Assembly (NCBI RefSeq): GCF_034480035.2
Contig: NZ_CP118753.2
Span: forward strand, 1,707,426-1,771,425
Origin: Methanosphaera sp. ISO3-F5
Lineage (GTDB): Archaea > Methanobacteriota > Methanobacteria > Methanobacteriales > Methanobacteriaceae
Length of the DNA: 64,000 bases
Direction of reading: 5' to 3'
Under the pieces are notes generated by a model. It saw nothing but the letters and a program-made list of their open reading frames with translations. It had not been told where the DNA came from and did no database searches. This document shows positions 1 to 8,642 of this stretch, in pieces. The stretch's first letter is position 1. The number at the start of each line of letters is the position of its first letter. The translations under genes and the position numbers were made by a program.

Positions 1-230
1 TCAATTAAACCTGTGGAATCAACTCGTTTTAACCAAGTTTTAGACTTTTTTAGCTCAGTTAACATAGCTGAACAATCATAAAAAGATAAATACTCCATAT
101 TTTCAGTATATGCTTTCTTTTTGGCATCCAGAAAAGTATTAAAAACAAACCGACAACAACCAAACTGATTGGTGAAAAAATTCTCCTGAACCTCATCAGG
201 ATAAATACGAACAACAAAACTCTTATACAT
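1..230 (-). CDS. TnpB-type transposon protein, N-terminal fragment (runs off window)
   Basis: The reverse strand is open from an ATG at 230 to the window edge, 76 codons. It begins MYKSFVVRIYPDEVQ, followed by a Phe-Gly-Cys-Cys-Arg-Phe-Val-Phe-Asn stretch and then an LTELKKSKTWLKRVDS segment. This is the characteristic N-terminal region of IS200/IS605-family TnpB (OrfB) proteins, which are RNA-guided nucleases carried by these transposons. The catalytic RuvC part and zinc finger would lie outside the window, so activity cannot be judged. A GAAAG stretch precedes the start. It lies next to a second, unrelated mobile element, so this flank looks like an insertion hot spot. The family call rests on the N-terminal pattern only. 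Confidence 0.75.
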   Translation of the reverse strand, partial: MYKSFVVRIYPDEVQENFFTNQFGCCRFVFNTFLDAKKKAYTENMEYLSFYDCSAMLTELKKSKTWLKRVDSTGLI

Positions 231-346
231 AACAACTTTCAAAAAAATACACCAAATAATAAAATATTAAATATAGATAATAAATTATTACTTATTGTAT
301 AGTTAATAATTATTTGATAATAGTATTTAAATATTTTGATAAAAAG

Positions 347-370
347 TCAATGCTATTAAGTTGAGGTATT
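347..370 (+). repeat. Left terminal inverted repeat of the IS4-type element
   Basis: Begins TCAATGCTATTAAGTTGAG. It pairs with 2384-2407 read on the other strand with a single mismatch, and is preceded by the 7-bp direct repeat at 340-346. Confidence 0.85.
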
Positions 371-434
371 GTTGAACTTTGGTAGGATTATATATTTTTT
401 TTAATGTTTATTTTTTTTTACATAATATTTATAA

Positions 435-929
435 GTGATGATGTATATATTATTATATATGGTAGGCAAAACTAAAATTGATATTTTTAGGAATATGTCT
501 AAATCTGAGTTAAAAGAAGCAATGCATGAGTATGTTATAGCTCATAGAATATATGAACGATTATATGCTATTAATTTATTAGCAGAAGGTTATTCATATG
601 ATATGGTAGCACATAAAATGAATAAATCTTATCAGACTATTCACAGGTGGGCTAAAATTTGTGAATCTGAGGGAATTGATGGTTTGAAACCTAATTATAC
701 TGGTGGAAGACCAGAAAAAATAAGTAAATCAGATTTACATAAAGTAGACATTATGATTAAAGAAAATGATGAAATTACTATTCAAGAAGTTCATGATTTT
801 ATTTTAAAAGAATTTAATGTCGATTACAGTATGAAGCAAATATGGGAGATTTTAACTCAAAAACTAAATTATAAATGTAAAAATACTAAAGTTATACCCA
901 AAAATAAAGAGTTAATCATTAATACATAG
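435..929 (+). CDS. Helix-turn-helix protein of the IS4-type element (IS630-like DNA-binding half)
   Basis: Up to 164 residues. A GTG at 435, ATGs at 438 and 441, and ATGs further in are all possible starts; the homologous part begins around MSKSELKEAM. A first helix-turn-helix (YSYDMVAHKMNKSYQTIHRW) is followed by a Gly-Gly-Arg-Pro linker, then a winged-helix-like segment (ITIQEVHDFILKEFNVDY). This order is that of the N-terminal DNA-binding region of IS630/Tc1-type transposases, but the DDE catalytic domain of about 180 residues is absent and the frame stops cleanly. It sits between the left inverted repeat and the IS4-type transposase. It could be an accessory DNA-binding protein of the element or a captured remnant. 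No function beyond DNA binding is claimed. Confidence 0.65.
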   Translation: MMMYILLYMVGKTKIDIFRNMSKSELKEAMHEYVIAHRIYERLYAINLLAEGYSYDMVAHKMNKSYQTIHRWAKICESEGIDGLKPNYTGGRPEKISKSDLHKVDIMIKENDEITIQEVHDFILKEFNVDYSMKQIWEILTQKLNYKCKNTKVIPKNKELIINT

Positions 930-1038
930 TAATTTATAGGTTTAGATCATTATTCTTATTGTTTTTAATCTAATATTTTTTTTTGCATCACATCATCTAT
1001 AAAAAACATTATGTAATATTTTGGTGGTTTGATTTATC

Positions 1039-2370
1039 ATGTTTTCAAAAGTAATAGTATCCAACACATTATCCAATTTACGAAATATAGATAAAAAGTA
1101 TTATGTTAATGAAAATAACTTCATATATTCAAAAAAATTAACTCCCGAAAACACAGCAGGTATTATATTGAATAATAATGGATTAAACATTAATTCACAA
1201 GCTAGACATTTCATCAAAAGAATTGAAAAAAATTGGTTTTTTAAAGTTTCAGGTTCTGCTTTTTGCCAAAGAAGACAAAATTTACTCCCTGAATTATTTA
1301 AAGAGGAAAATGATAAGTTAATTCATAACGTATACAAACAATTAAAACATTTACATAAATATAATGGAAAATCATTACTTGCAGCAGATACTTCCATCAT
1401 AACACTAACTAATCATACTATTACTAACGAAAAATATGGAATTAAGTCCAAATTAGATGCTAAAAACACTATTCCACGAGCAAGAATTTCATGTATAACT
1501 GATACACTAACTAATATGGTAATAAGTGCCAACATCAATATTAAAGCAACTAGCGAACCCAAACTTGCATCTAGACAAATAAATGAGCTTAAAAACATCA
1601 TCGATTTAAAAAACAGCATAATTATGGGTGACAGAGGATATGACTCACTAGAAATGATGTTAAACATCATAGAACAAAACTCCTATTTCATAATACGATT
1701 AAAAGACTCCACATTCAAAAAAGAACGCGAAAATTTAACAAAACAGGATGAAAACATATGGATTAACATAAATAATACTCGTTTAAAAAATGCTGAAAAT
1801 AAAGAAATAAAAGAAAAATACCTAAAAGAAGGACGAATTAAACTAAGAATAATCGAAATAAAATTAGAAAAAGAAAATGATGAAGAAGAAAATAAAGAAT
1901 ACCTTATTACAAATTTAACAAAAGAAATGGCACCATATGATGATTTTAAAGAGTTATATCATCAAAGATGGAGTATAGAAACAGAATTTGACCGATTAAA
2001 AAACATACACGAAATAGAAAATTTCAGCGGTAGAAAAGAAATATGCATAAAACAAGACTTCTACGCTAAAATATTAACATACAACATGACTATGACACTT
2101 AAACAAGACGGAGAAAGATTTATGACAATATTAATCTCAAAAAACAAAAAAAGACGATACCAAATCAACATATCAACTGCACTCAGTTTATTCAAAGACA
2201 TATTAATAGTATTATTAAGAGAAAAAGAAGAATTTAAACTAAAATTATTAGAATTTTGTATATACGAGATGATAGAAGATTTATCTTCATCCTTAATCGA
2301 TCCACCAAACACAGAAAGAATAGTAAAAGACATAACCAACAAATTTCCAGGAAATATCAAAAGAGCATAA
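1039..2370 (+). CDS. IS4-family DDE transposase
   Basis: 443 residues, consistent with cut-and-paste DDE transposases of the IS4 family. The first catalytic Asp is in LLAADTS (D117) and the second in IIMGDRGYDS (D198). The family signature Y(2)R(3)E(6)K is present exactly as YHQRWSIETEFDRLK (Y307, R310, E314, K321), which supplies the catalytic Glu. The long insertion between D198 and E314, rich in Lys and Glu, fits the beta-strand insertion domain of this family. The gene starts at an ATG after a TTTTGGTGGTTTG stretch and ends 13 bases before the right inverted repeat. All catalytic residues are present and the frame is intact. Confidence 0.9.
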   Translation: MFSKVIVSNTLSNLRNIDKKYYVNENNFIYSKKLTPENTAGIILNNNGLNINSQARHFIKRIEKNWFFKVSGSAFCQRRQNLLPELFKEENDKLIHNVYKQLKHLHKYNGKSLLAADTSIITLTNHTITNEKYGIKSKLDAKNTIPRARISCITDTLTNMVISANINIKATSEPKLASRQINELKNIIDLKNSIIMGDRGYDSLEMMLNIIEQNSYFIIRLKDSTFKKERENLTKQDENIWININNTRLKNAENKEIKEKYLKEGRIKLRIIEIKLEKENDEEENKEYLITNLTKEMAPYDDFKELYHQRWSIETEFDRLKNIHEIENFSGRKEICIKQDFYAKILTYNMTMTLKQDGERFMTILISKNKKRRYQINISTALSLFKDILIVLLREKEEFKLKLLEFCIYEMIEDLSSSLIDPPNTERIVKDITNKFPGNIKRA

Positions 2371-2383
2371 AAAAAGATAAAAA

Positions 2384-2407
2384 AATAACTCAACTTAATA
2401 GCATTGA
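2384..2407 (-). repeat. Right terminal inverted repeat of the IS4-type element
   Basis: Mirror of 347-370 with one mismatch, followed directly by the direct repeat TAAAAAG at 2408-2414. Confidence 0.85.
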
Positions 2408-2569
2408 TAAAAAGTATTACTTTTCACACTTTATTCATATGATTTCTACAGAGCCTAAAAAACATAAAAATAAATTTGATTATATAACTTTAGAATCTTT
2501 TTCAAAAGAAAATCTTTTTAATGCTTAATAAAAGAAGAATAATTTTTTCTAGAAGGTTTTCTTCTAGAA

Positions 2570-3469
2570 TTAATAGTTGGAGCTATTATTGGTTGTGTTT
2601 GTGTTTCCTACTTTGTTTGTAGGGTTTATAATTGAATTTATGAATGCTATTGCTCTGTCGAATATTGATTGTGCTGCTCCGGAGTTAACGTATCCTGATA
2701 GTTGGCTTTGATATTGGCTTGCCTGGTCTTTCACTGATTGTGTTTGTTGTATACTGTTTACTAGTATGTTAATGTCATTGTTTGATATTTGGATGTTGTT
2801 GTTGCTTGCTACATTGTTTACTATGTTTGTTATTTTCCCTGCGTCTGTGGTGTTTTCTTTTGCTACTTCTTCTTTTACTGTATCCATCATCTTTGCAATA
2901 TCGTCTGCGCTTGCGTTACTGTTTTGTGCTACTTCTGATTGTGTGTATATTTCATTGTTTGCTGCATCTTTTACTTTGTCTGGTATTTTTGTTCCTGTAC
3001 TTTCCTCGTAGGATTGCATGATACCTGCCAGTGCACTTTCTCCTGTTGCACTTACTGGGCTTGTTATTTTAACATGTCCTTTTGTTATTCCGGCGGAGTC
3101 TAATGCTGATTTGTACATGCTTGGTGTTACTGTTGTAATTTTTGATGTGTCCACGTCAATGTCTATGTTATTATTACCTGATACGTCTACCATTGCACAT
3201 GAGAATATCTGGTTTGAGTTGTATGTTCTTTGACTAATGTCTGAGGAAATCTTATTAACATCATTTGCTGTTATAACTGATTCTTTTGCATTGTTAACAT
3301 TAAAGTAATTGTTCACTATTTGTTTGTATTCAGCATTGTTATATGTTGTTTCACCATATGTTACTACTACGTCACTTGTACCTCCCACGTGGTCGGATGA
3401 TCCGAAGGGTACAAATATTGCTACTGCAATAATAACTAGGATTATTGCACATATAGATTTTCCACTCAT
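2570..3469 (-). CDS. Secreted DUF1002-type protein
   Basis: 299 residues. It starts with a hydrophobic segment (about residues 5-22, ICAIILVIIAVAIFVPF) that acts as signal peptide or N-terminal anchor. The following sequence, with VVTYGETTYNNAEYKQ, a GITKGHVKITSPVSATGESA stretch and a long Asn/Ser/Gln-rich tail, matches the conserved order of DUF1002 proteins (COG4086), predicted extracytoplasmic proteins of unknown role found in Methanobacteriales and Firmicutes. The Ala-Gly-rich 'SALAGIMQSYEESTG' region is the best conserved part. The product is expected outside the membrane. Immediately after the stop codon lies a 9-bp stem (2547-2555 with 2561-2569, loop of 5) that could end the transcript, although no T-run follows it on this strand. 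Confidence 0.75.
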   Translation of the reverse strand: MSGKSICAIILVIIAVAIFVPFGSSDHVGGTSDVVVTYGETTYNNAEYKQIVNNYFNVNNAKESVITANDVNKISSDISQRTYNSNQIFSCAMVDVSGNNNIDIDVDTSKITTVTPSMYKSALDSAGITKGHVKITSPVSATGESALAGIMQSYEESTGTKIPDKVKDAANNEIYTQSEVAQNSNASADDIAKMMDTVKEEVAKENTTDAGKITNIVNNVASNNNIQISNNDINILVNSIQQTQSVKDQASQYQSQLSGYVNSGAAQSIFDRAIAFINSIINPTNKVGNTNTTNNSSNY

Positions 3470-3504
3470 AATAAATGTTCACCTCTACCATATACTAAGC
3501 ACTT

Positions 3505-4452
3505 TTAATTATTATACTTTTTGGGTTTTTTGTCACCAAGAAGTAGAACTCGGCTTTTTTCCACTTCATCAATCACATCCAAGCCTGAGTGGATTGCCAC
3601 CTGCTTTGCAAACTCCTGAATGTCCACAGTTTTTGGCATGTTCTCCCATTGTAGTCTGTTACGTGAATCTCCTACAAACATGTAAGCCTTTATTTCAACA
3701 TAGTCTATGTCACATTTGCTGATTATCTTTGCATATTCCTCTGGGTTGTTCATGTTCAAATCTTTTACGCTGGTTATACGAAGTACTTTCCTGGTGTCTA
3801 ATGTGGATAATAATTCAAGGCTTTCATTAAGCTTTTCCCACCCATTTTCTACTTGTGGTAAACATACTCTCTTATATGTTTCCTTGTTTGGAGCATCAAG
3901 TGACACGTATAACTGTGTTGGTTCCTCTTCTTCCAGTTTCTTAATAGCTTCAGGGTCTTCACCATTACTCACGAGGAATGTTGTGAAATCCTGTCTTTTA
4001 AACTCATGTATAAGCTGGTTAATCTCAGGATATAATAATGGTTCACCTGCAAGGCTCATAGCAGCATTATTGGGCTTAACACATTCTGCTAACTTTTCAG
4101 GATTTGCATTATCATTACCGAAGTAGCCGCATAATAAAAGCTTCTGGTTCTCCACACAATCCTCAATGATAGTTTTCGGATCATCATAGTCATCACTATC
4201 CCATGAGGTCTTAGTTATATCAGTGTCTCTCCAACAGAACAGGCATTTATGCTGACAGTATGGTATGGCAGGTGACATTTGCAGACAACGATGACTCTTT
4301 ATGCCATAAAATTGTTCCTTATAACATACTCCGTCATCAACTATGCTCTTTCGCGTCCAGTGACAAATCTTATTACCTGCATGTGCATGTTCGCCAGCAA
4401 ATCGGTAACCTTTTTTTTCTAAATTTTTACGTTCATTTTCTGTGATTATCAT
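3505..4452 (-). CDS. taw1: 4-demethylwyosine synthase (radical SAM, Taw1/TYW1)
   Basis: 315 residues, the usual size of archaeal Taw1. The enzyme condenses N1-methylguanosine-37 of tRNA-Phe with pyruvate to form the tricyclic 4-demethylwyosine, an anticodon-loop modification that guards the reading frame. The radical SAM cluster motif is CQHKCLFC (C66, C70, C73). Three further cysteines upstream (C30, C43, C56) match the second iron-sulfur cluster of this family. The 'AMSLAGEPLLYPEINQLI' and 'QLYVSLDAPNKETYKRV' segments are typical. It is divergent from tpiA, with about 120 bases between the starts. The assignment is firm. Confidence 0.93.
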   Translation of the reverse strand: MIITENERKNLEKKGYRFAGEHAHAGNKICHWTRKSIVDDGVCYKEQFYGIKSHRCLQMSPAIPYCQHKCLFCWRDTDITKTSWDSDDYDDPKTIIEDCVENQKLLLCGYFGNDNANPEKLAECVKPNNAAMSLAGEPLLYPEINQLIHEFKRQDFTTFLVSNGEDPEAIKKLEEEEPTQLYVSLDAPNKETYKRVCLPQVENGWEKLNESLELLSTLDTRKVLRITSVKDLNMNNPEEYAKIISKCDIDYVEIKAYMFVGDSRNRLQWENMPKTVDIQEFAKQVAIHSGLDVIDEVEKSRVLLLGDKKPKKYNN

Positions 4453-4573
4453 ACTATATATTATATATGTGTGACCCGACTAAAAACAATTTTCAAAGAA
4501 TGTAAAACAAAATTTACTATAATGATATTGAAGATAAATATATATTAATAAAATAATTTAGTAGGTAAAAATT

Positions 4574-5245
4574 ATGAGTCAAACACCAATAATAATACTT
4601 AACTATAAAACATACACAGAATCCACAGGAAAAAATGCGGTACAATTATCAAAGTATGTGCAGGAAGCAAGTGAAGAATCAGGAGTAAACATGGCAATCG
4701 CACCACAAGCAGTTGACCTTTATCCTATAATGAACGAAGTAACAATACCAGTATACTCACAACACATGGATGCAATAACACCTGGGGGACATACAGGTTC
4801 CACACTCCCAGAGGCAATAAAAGAAACAGGAGTAACAGGTACGCTAATAAATCACTCCGAACAAAGATTAACACTAGCCGATGTGGATGCCGTGGTTGAA
4901 AAAACAAGAGAATTAAGTCTTACCAGTGTATTATGCACAAATAATGTGAAAACCAGTGCAGCAGCAGCATCATTCAACCCAGACTATATTGCAATCGAAC
5001 CACCTGAACTTATAGGAACAGGAATACCAGTATCCCAGGCAAACCCTGAAGTGGTAGAAAACACAGTAACTGAAATTCATAAAATCAACAAGGATATTAA
5101 TGTATTATGTGGTGCAGGAATATCCACAGGCGAAGACATGAAAGCAGCATTAGAGTTGGGAACACAAGGAGTACTGTTAGCATCAGGTATTATTAAGGCT
5201 GATGACCAGAAACAAGCATTACTTGACCTTGTAAGTTTAATATAA
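4574..5245 (+). CDS. tpiA: Triosephosphate isomerase (archaeal type)
   Basis: 223 residues, the short archaeal form of the TIM barrel. It interconverts dihydroxyacetone phosphate and glyceraldehyde-3-phosphate in the gluconeogenic/glycolytic trunk. Substrate residues N10 and K12 are in ILNYKTY, the catalytic His is H94 in LINHSEQR, and the catalytic Glu is E142 in AIEPPELIGTG, followed by the mobile loop. The phosphate-binding segment is LCGAGIS. It is followed by pgk after 38 bases in the same direction, so the two consecutive triose-phosphate enzymes are probably co-transcribed. A TATA-like stretch (about 4536-4546) lies 30 bases before the start. Confidence 0.95.
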   Translation: MSQTPIIILNYKTYTESTGKNAVQLSKYVQEASEESGVNMAIAPQAVDLYPIMNEVTIPVYSQHMDAITPGGHTGSTLPEAIKETGVTGTLINHSEQRLTLADVDAVVEKTRELSLTSVLCTNNVKTSAAAASFNPDYIAIEPPELIGTGIPVSQANPEVVENTVTEIHKINKDINVLCGAGISTGEDMKAALELGTQGVLLASGIIKADDQKQALLDLVSLI

Positions 5246-5283
5246 AAAAAAGTAATATAATATAATTCTATGAGGTAATTATT

Positions 5284-6513
5284 ATGGAATACGATTTTGA
5301 TACAATGGATGATTTCGACTTTGAAGGAAAAACCGTACTACTTAGAGTAGATATAAACTCCCCTGTAGACCCATTAAGTGGTGAACTCCTCGATGATACA
5401 CGGATGGTATTGCATTCCAATACAATATCTGAATTATCTAATCGTGGTGCAAAGGTAGTGATACTAGCACACCAGAGCCGTCCAGGAAAATCAGATTTTA
5501 CAACACTAAAACAACATGCACTATCCCTTTCAAACATTATTGGTAAAGACGTGCAATATGTGGATTCAATCTTTTCTTCAAATGCATTAAATGTTATCAG
5601 TAACATGGTAAATGGTGAAATAGTACTATTAGAGAATGTAAGATTCTTCTCAGAAGAAATGCCAAAACTATCAAAAGAAGAACAAGCTAACTCTATACTG
5701 GTACAGAAGTTATACCCACTGGCTGACTACTTTGTCAATGATGCTTTTGCAACAGCTCACCGTTCACAGACAAGTATTATAGGATTTTCACAGGTGCTTC
5801 CTTCATTGGCTGGTCGAGTTATGGAACTGGAATTAAATTCATTGTTCGGAATTCTTGACAATGCTCAGGAACCAAGAGTATATGTGCTTGGTGGAATTAA
5901 GGCTGATGACTCAATAAATGTTATGGCAAATGCACTTAGAACAAACAGTGCTGATTATATTTTAACAACAGGTTTGGTTGCTAACATTTTCCTAGTAGCT
6001 AAGGGTGTGGAATTACAGGAATATAATTTAAACTTCATAAAGGAAAGAGGTTATGTTGATTATATTGATATTGCTAAGGAGTTATTAGATGAATTTGAAG
6101 ATAAGATTATTTTGCCTGTTGATTTAGCAATTCTTGAAAATGATTCTCGTGTAGAGTATCCTGTTGATGAAATTCCTAATTTACCAATTTATGATATAGG
6201 ATCTAAAACTATTGAAATATATAAGGAAAAAATATTACTTGCAAAAACATTATTTGCTAATGGACCTGCAGGAGTATTTGAAAAAGAAGGATTTAATCTT
6301 GGAACTGAGGATTTATTAAATGCTATTGCTCAATCTAATGGTTTTTCAATTATTGGTGGTGGACATTTAGCTGCTGCTGCTAGTAGTATGGATTTGGATG
6401 ATGATGTAACTCATATTAGTAGTGGTGGTGGGGCAAGTATTAATTTAATTGCTGGAGAGGAATTGCCTGCTGTTAGAGCTTTAATTGACTCTGCTAAAAC
6501 TAATAATCATTAA
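5284..6513 (+). CDS. pgk: 3-phosphoglycerate kinase
   Basis: 409 residues, normal length. It catalyses reversible phosphate transfer between 1,3-bisphosphoglycerate and ADP. The N-terminal substrate domain shows VLLRVDINSP and VVILAHQSRPG (Arg and His of the basic patch), ENVRFF, and the DAFATAHRSQTS motif. The C-terminal nucleotide domain shows NGPAGVFE, GGGHLAAAA and SSGGGASI. The start at 5284 follows a TGAGGTAATTATT spacing. The first half uses A/C-rich codons like its neighbours, while from about 5950 onward the codons turn T-rich (GTT, GAT, TTA), a visible internal change in base use. A T-rich stretch after the stop (6517-6535) is a likely terminator. Confidence 0.96.
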   Translation: MEYDFDTMDDFDFEGKTVLLRVDINSPVDPLSGELLDDTRMVLHSNTISELSNRGAKVVILAHQSRPGKSDFTTLKQHALSLSNIIGKDVQYVDSIFSSNALNVISNMVNGEIVLLENVRFFSEEMPKLSKEEQANSILVQKLYPLADYFVNDAFATAHRSQTSIIGFSQVLPSLAGRVMELELNSLFGILDNAQEPRVYVLGGIKADDSINVMANALRTNSADYILTTGLVANIFLVAKGVELQEYNLNFIKERGYVDYIDIAKELLDEFEDKIILPVDLAILENDSRVEYPVDEIPNLPIYDIGSKTIEIYKEKILLAKTLFANGPAGVFEKEGFNLGTEDLLNAIAQSNGFSIIGGGHLAAAASSMDLDDDVTHISSGGGASINLIAGEELPAVRALIDSAKTNNH

Positions 6514-6601
6514 ATAATTTTTTAAAATTTTTTTAGGAGGTTATTTCCTGTTTCCTTCTTTTTAATATATTTTATTTTTTGAAAATGATAAAACCAAAAC
6601 C

Positions 6602-6610
6602 TTTATATAT
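6602..6610 (+). promoter_or_regulatory. TATA box and BRE of the tRNA-Thr/Pro/Tyr group
   Basis: TTTATATAT preceded by an A-rich BRE-like stretch (AAAACCAAAACC). It lies about 70 bases before the mature tRNA-Thr, leaving room for a leader that is removed by processing. The sequence fits the archaeal TFB/TBP consensus. Confidence 0.6.
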
Positions 6611-6679
6611 GAAGAAGGAGTTAAATAATAAATGACTTCTAACTGATTAGGTCACAATCAGTTGGGACAAATTAAGGGT

Positions 6680-6752
6680 GCCTTAGTAGCTCAGTCGGTA
6701 GAGCGCATGACTTGTAATCATGCGGTCGGGGGTTCAATTCCCTCCTAAGGCT
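6680..6752 (+). tRNA. tRNA-Thr (UGU)
   Basis: Acceptor stem GCCTTAG pairs with CTAAGGC. The anticodon loop is CTTGTAA with anticodon TGT. The T-loop is GGTTCAATTCC. 73 bases, no encoded CCA. First of a tandem group of six tRNA genes. Confidence 0.95.
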
Positions 6753-6773
6753 CTTAACTTTAATTTATGCATT

Positions 6774-6848
<75 letters not shown>

Positions 6849-6852
6849 CTTA

Positions 6853-6926
<74 letters not shown>

Positions 6927-6982
6927 TAAACCTTTTTTATAAATGATAACATACATCATACCCTACTGGTATGATAGAAACA

Positions 6983-6990
6983 TTTATATA
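6983..6990 (+). promoter_or_regulatory. TATA box before tRNA-Asp and tRNA-Lys
   Basis: TTTATATA after an A-rich stretch (GATAGAAACA), about 63 bases before tRNA-Asp. The spacing is like that of the tRNA-Thr promoter, so the second tRNA group probably has its own start. Confidence 0.55.
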
Positions 6991-7052
6991 CTTTAAAATA
7001 TAAAGTATTAAATAGTGCTTTGTACCCAGTTACAAAGATACAATAATTAGAT

Positions 7053-7124
7053 GCCGTGGTAGTGTAGAGGCTATCATGCAGGCCTGTCGAGCCTGCGACT
7101 CGGGTTCAAATCCCGGCCACGGCG
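7053..7124 (+). tRNA. tRNA-Asp (GUC)
   Basis: Acceptor stem GCCGTGG pairs with CCACGGC, discriminator G. The anticodon loop CTGTCGA gives GTC. 72 bases, CCA not encoded. Confidence 0.95.
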
Positions 7125-7144
7125 CTAAAACCTTTTCTAAAATA

Positions 7145-7218
7145 GGGCTCGTAGCTCAGTCTGGGAGAGCGCCTGGCTTTTAACCAGGCGGTCGCGGGTT
7201 CAACTCCCGTCGGGCCCG
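7145..7218 (+). tRNA. tRNA-Lys (UUU), copy 1
   Basis: Acceptor stem GGGCTCG pairs with CGGGCCC (one G-U type pair). The anticodon loop CTTTTAA gives TTT. 74 bases. Identical in sequence to the next tRNA gene. Confidence 0.95.
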
Positions 7219-7278
7219 CTAATTAACTATTTATACAAAAATTACTTAACACAACACATAACAACTAATTTTATATTG

Positions 7279-7352
7279 GGGCTCGTAGCTCAGTCTGGGA
7301 GAGCGCCTGGCTTTTAACCAGGCGGTCGCGGGTTCAACTCCCGTCGGGCCCG
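7279..7352 (+). tRNA. tRNA-Lys (UUU), copy 2
   Basis: Identical over all 74 bases to the copy at 7145-7218, including a few bases after the 3' end, while the 60-base spacer differs. Two gene doses of tRNA-Lys(UUU) fit the very heavy AAA codon use of the surrounding genes. Confidence 0.95.
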
Positions 7353-7459
7353 CTAATACTATAACAAAAATCCAAACTTATTCTAATAAAAAAATTAATT
7401 TAATAAACATCAACAAACATAATAAATATTAATACAATTATCACTTGGAGGATACCTAC

Positions 7460-7693
7460 TTGAAAATTGATATATTAAAACACAACTTAGTACCAGAACA
7501 CATCATACTAACAGATGAAGAAGCAGAAGAAGTACTACTCGAAAAAAACATAACAGAAGACCAACTACCAAAAATATTACCAAACGATCCAGTAGTAAAA
7601 GCCATAGGCGCAAAAGAAGGAGACATCCTAAAAATAATCAGAAACAGTGAAACCGCAGGAACATTCATCTCCTACAGAATAGTTAAACCTTAA
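7460..7693 (+). CDS. rpoH: RNA polymerase subunit H (RPB5 homologue)
   Basis: 77 residues from a TTG at 7460. This start is chosen because GGAGGA (7447-7452) lies 7 bases upstream and the protein then begins MKIDILKHNLVPEH, as in other archaeal RpoH. A TTG at 7445 overlaps the ribosome site and is rejected. RpoH is the archaeal counterpart of the C-terminal domain of RPB5 and sits in the jaw of RNA polymerase. The segments LVPEHIIL, LPKILPNDPV and AIGAKEGDILKIIR are diagnostic. In related archaea rpoH directly precedes rpoB2; here a methyltransferase gene and a long spacer intervene. Confidence 0.93.
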   Translation: MKIDILKHNLVPEHIILTDEEAEEVLLEKNITEDQLPKILPNDPVVKAIGAKEGDILKIIRNSETAGTFISYRIVKP

Positions 7694-7817
7694 CAATACT
7701 TTTTAAATTTAACTATTTTCTTATAATTATATTTCATAATTAACCTCTTTTTAGATTTTTTACCATAATTTTCAACAAACTTAGATACTACTACCAAATA
7801 CAAATATTGGTGATACA

Positions 7818-8642
7818 GTGACACAAACAAAAATTTACACAAGTAAACTATATAATGCTTTTAATGTACCAGAAAAGATTGAATATATTCAAGAAAAGAT
7901 TCCTTCAAATAATTTAAACAGAATATACTGTAAATCTAGTAAGGATATGTCTGAATTGCCTGATAATAGTGTTAATCTGATGATCACATCTCCTCCGTAT
8001 AATGTTGGTAAGGAGTATGATGATGATTTAACAATTGATGAGTACAGGAATTTGTTGTTTAATGTTTTCAATGAGACTTATAATAAGTTAGCTACGGGTG
8101 GCCGAGCTTGTATTAATATTGCTAATATTGGCCGTAAACCTTATGTTCCTCTTCATTCCATGATTATAGATATAATGTTGGAAATAGGATTTTTCATGAG
8201 GGGAGAGATTATTTGGGACAAATCTGCTAGTGCCGGTGGTTCATGTGCTTGGGGCAGTTGGATGTCTGCATCTAATCCAGTGTTAAGGGATGTTCATGAG
8301 TACATTTTAGTTTTTTGTAAGGATTCCTTTTCTAAAAAGAAGGTTGAATATAAGAAGGATACTATTAGTCGTGATGATTTTCTTGAATGGACTAAGAGTA
8401 TTTGGACTTTCCCTGCTGTTTCTGCTAAGAGGGTGGGGCATCCTGCACCTTTTCCTATTGAACTTCCTCATAGGTTGATTAATTTGTATAGTTATGAGGA
8501 TGATGTTGTTTTGGATCCTTTTTGTGGTAGTGGCACGACTTGTTTGGCTGCTGTTAAGAATAATAGGAATTTTGTGGGTTATGATGTTGTTGAGGATTAT
8601 GTTGAGTTAGCTAATAAGCGTATTGCTGATTTTATTCTTTGA
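7818..8642 (+). CDS. Solitary DNA methyltransferase (beta-class, N4-C or N6-A)
   Basis: 274 residues from a GTG preceded by TTGGTGAT. The catalytic motif IV is TSPPYN (residues 57-62), near the N-terminus. The S-adenosylmethionine motif I is DPFCGSGTT, near the C-terminus. This permuted order and the SPPY form indicate a beta-class methyltransferase that modifies the exocyclic amino group of cytosine (N4) or adenine (N6). An intervening AWGSWMSASNPVLRDVHEYIL segment fits the family. No restriction endonuclease is adjacent, so it is either an orphan regulator/mismatch-type enzyme or a leftover of a restriction-modification unit. Its T-rich codons (GTT, GAT, TTG) differ from the A/C-rich RNA polymerase genes around it. 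It splits rpoH from rpoB2, which suggests insertion into the operon. Confidence 0.88.
   Translation: MTQTKIYTSKLYNAFNVPEKIEYIQEKIPSNNLNRIYCKSSKDMSELPDNSVNLMITSPPYNVGKEYDDDLTIDEYRNLLFNVFNETYNKLATGGRACINIANIGRKPYVPLHSMIIDIMLEIGFFMRGEIIWDKSASAGGSCAWGSWMSASNPVLRDVHEYILVFCKDSFSKKKVEYKKDTISRDDFLEWTKSIWTFPAVSAKRVGHPAPFPIELPHRLINLYSYEDDVVLDPFCGSGTTCLAAVKNNRNFVGYDVVEDYVELANKRIADFIL

Larger units (their letters stand above)
347..2407 (+). mobile_element. Complete IS4-type insertion sequence with two genes
   Basis: The element is bounded by 24-bp inverted repeats at 347-370 and 2384-2407 that match at 23 of 24 positions. They are flanked on both sides by the same 7-bp direct repeat TAAAAAG (340-346 and 2408-2414), as expected for a target-site duplication. 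Inside are two co-oriented genes: a 164-codon helix-turn-helix protein (435-929) and a 443-codon DDE transposase (1039-2370). Both lie inside the repeats, so they probably move together. Near-perfect ends and open reading frames suggest a recent, possibly active insertion. The IS4 assignment comes from the transposase; the subgroup is not identified. Confidence 0.85.

Noticed and set aside
2441-2528. 29-codon frame (starting MISTEPKKH) just right of the IS4-type element
   Set aside because: Open upstream across the restored target site but without a start or recognisable family; too short to call a gene or a disrupted gene.
7145-7352. Two identical tRNA-Lys genes considered as an attachment-site duplication
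   Set aside because: Only a 60-base spacer lies between them, with no mobile gene; simple gene duplication.
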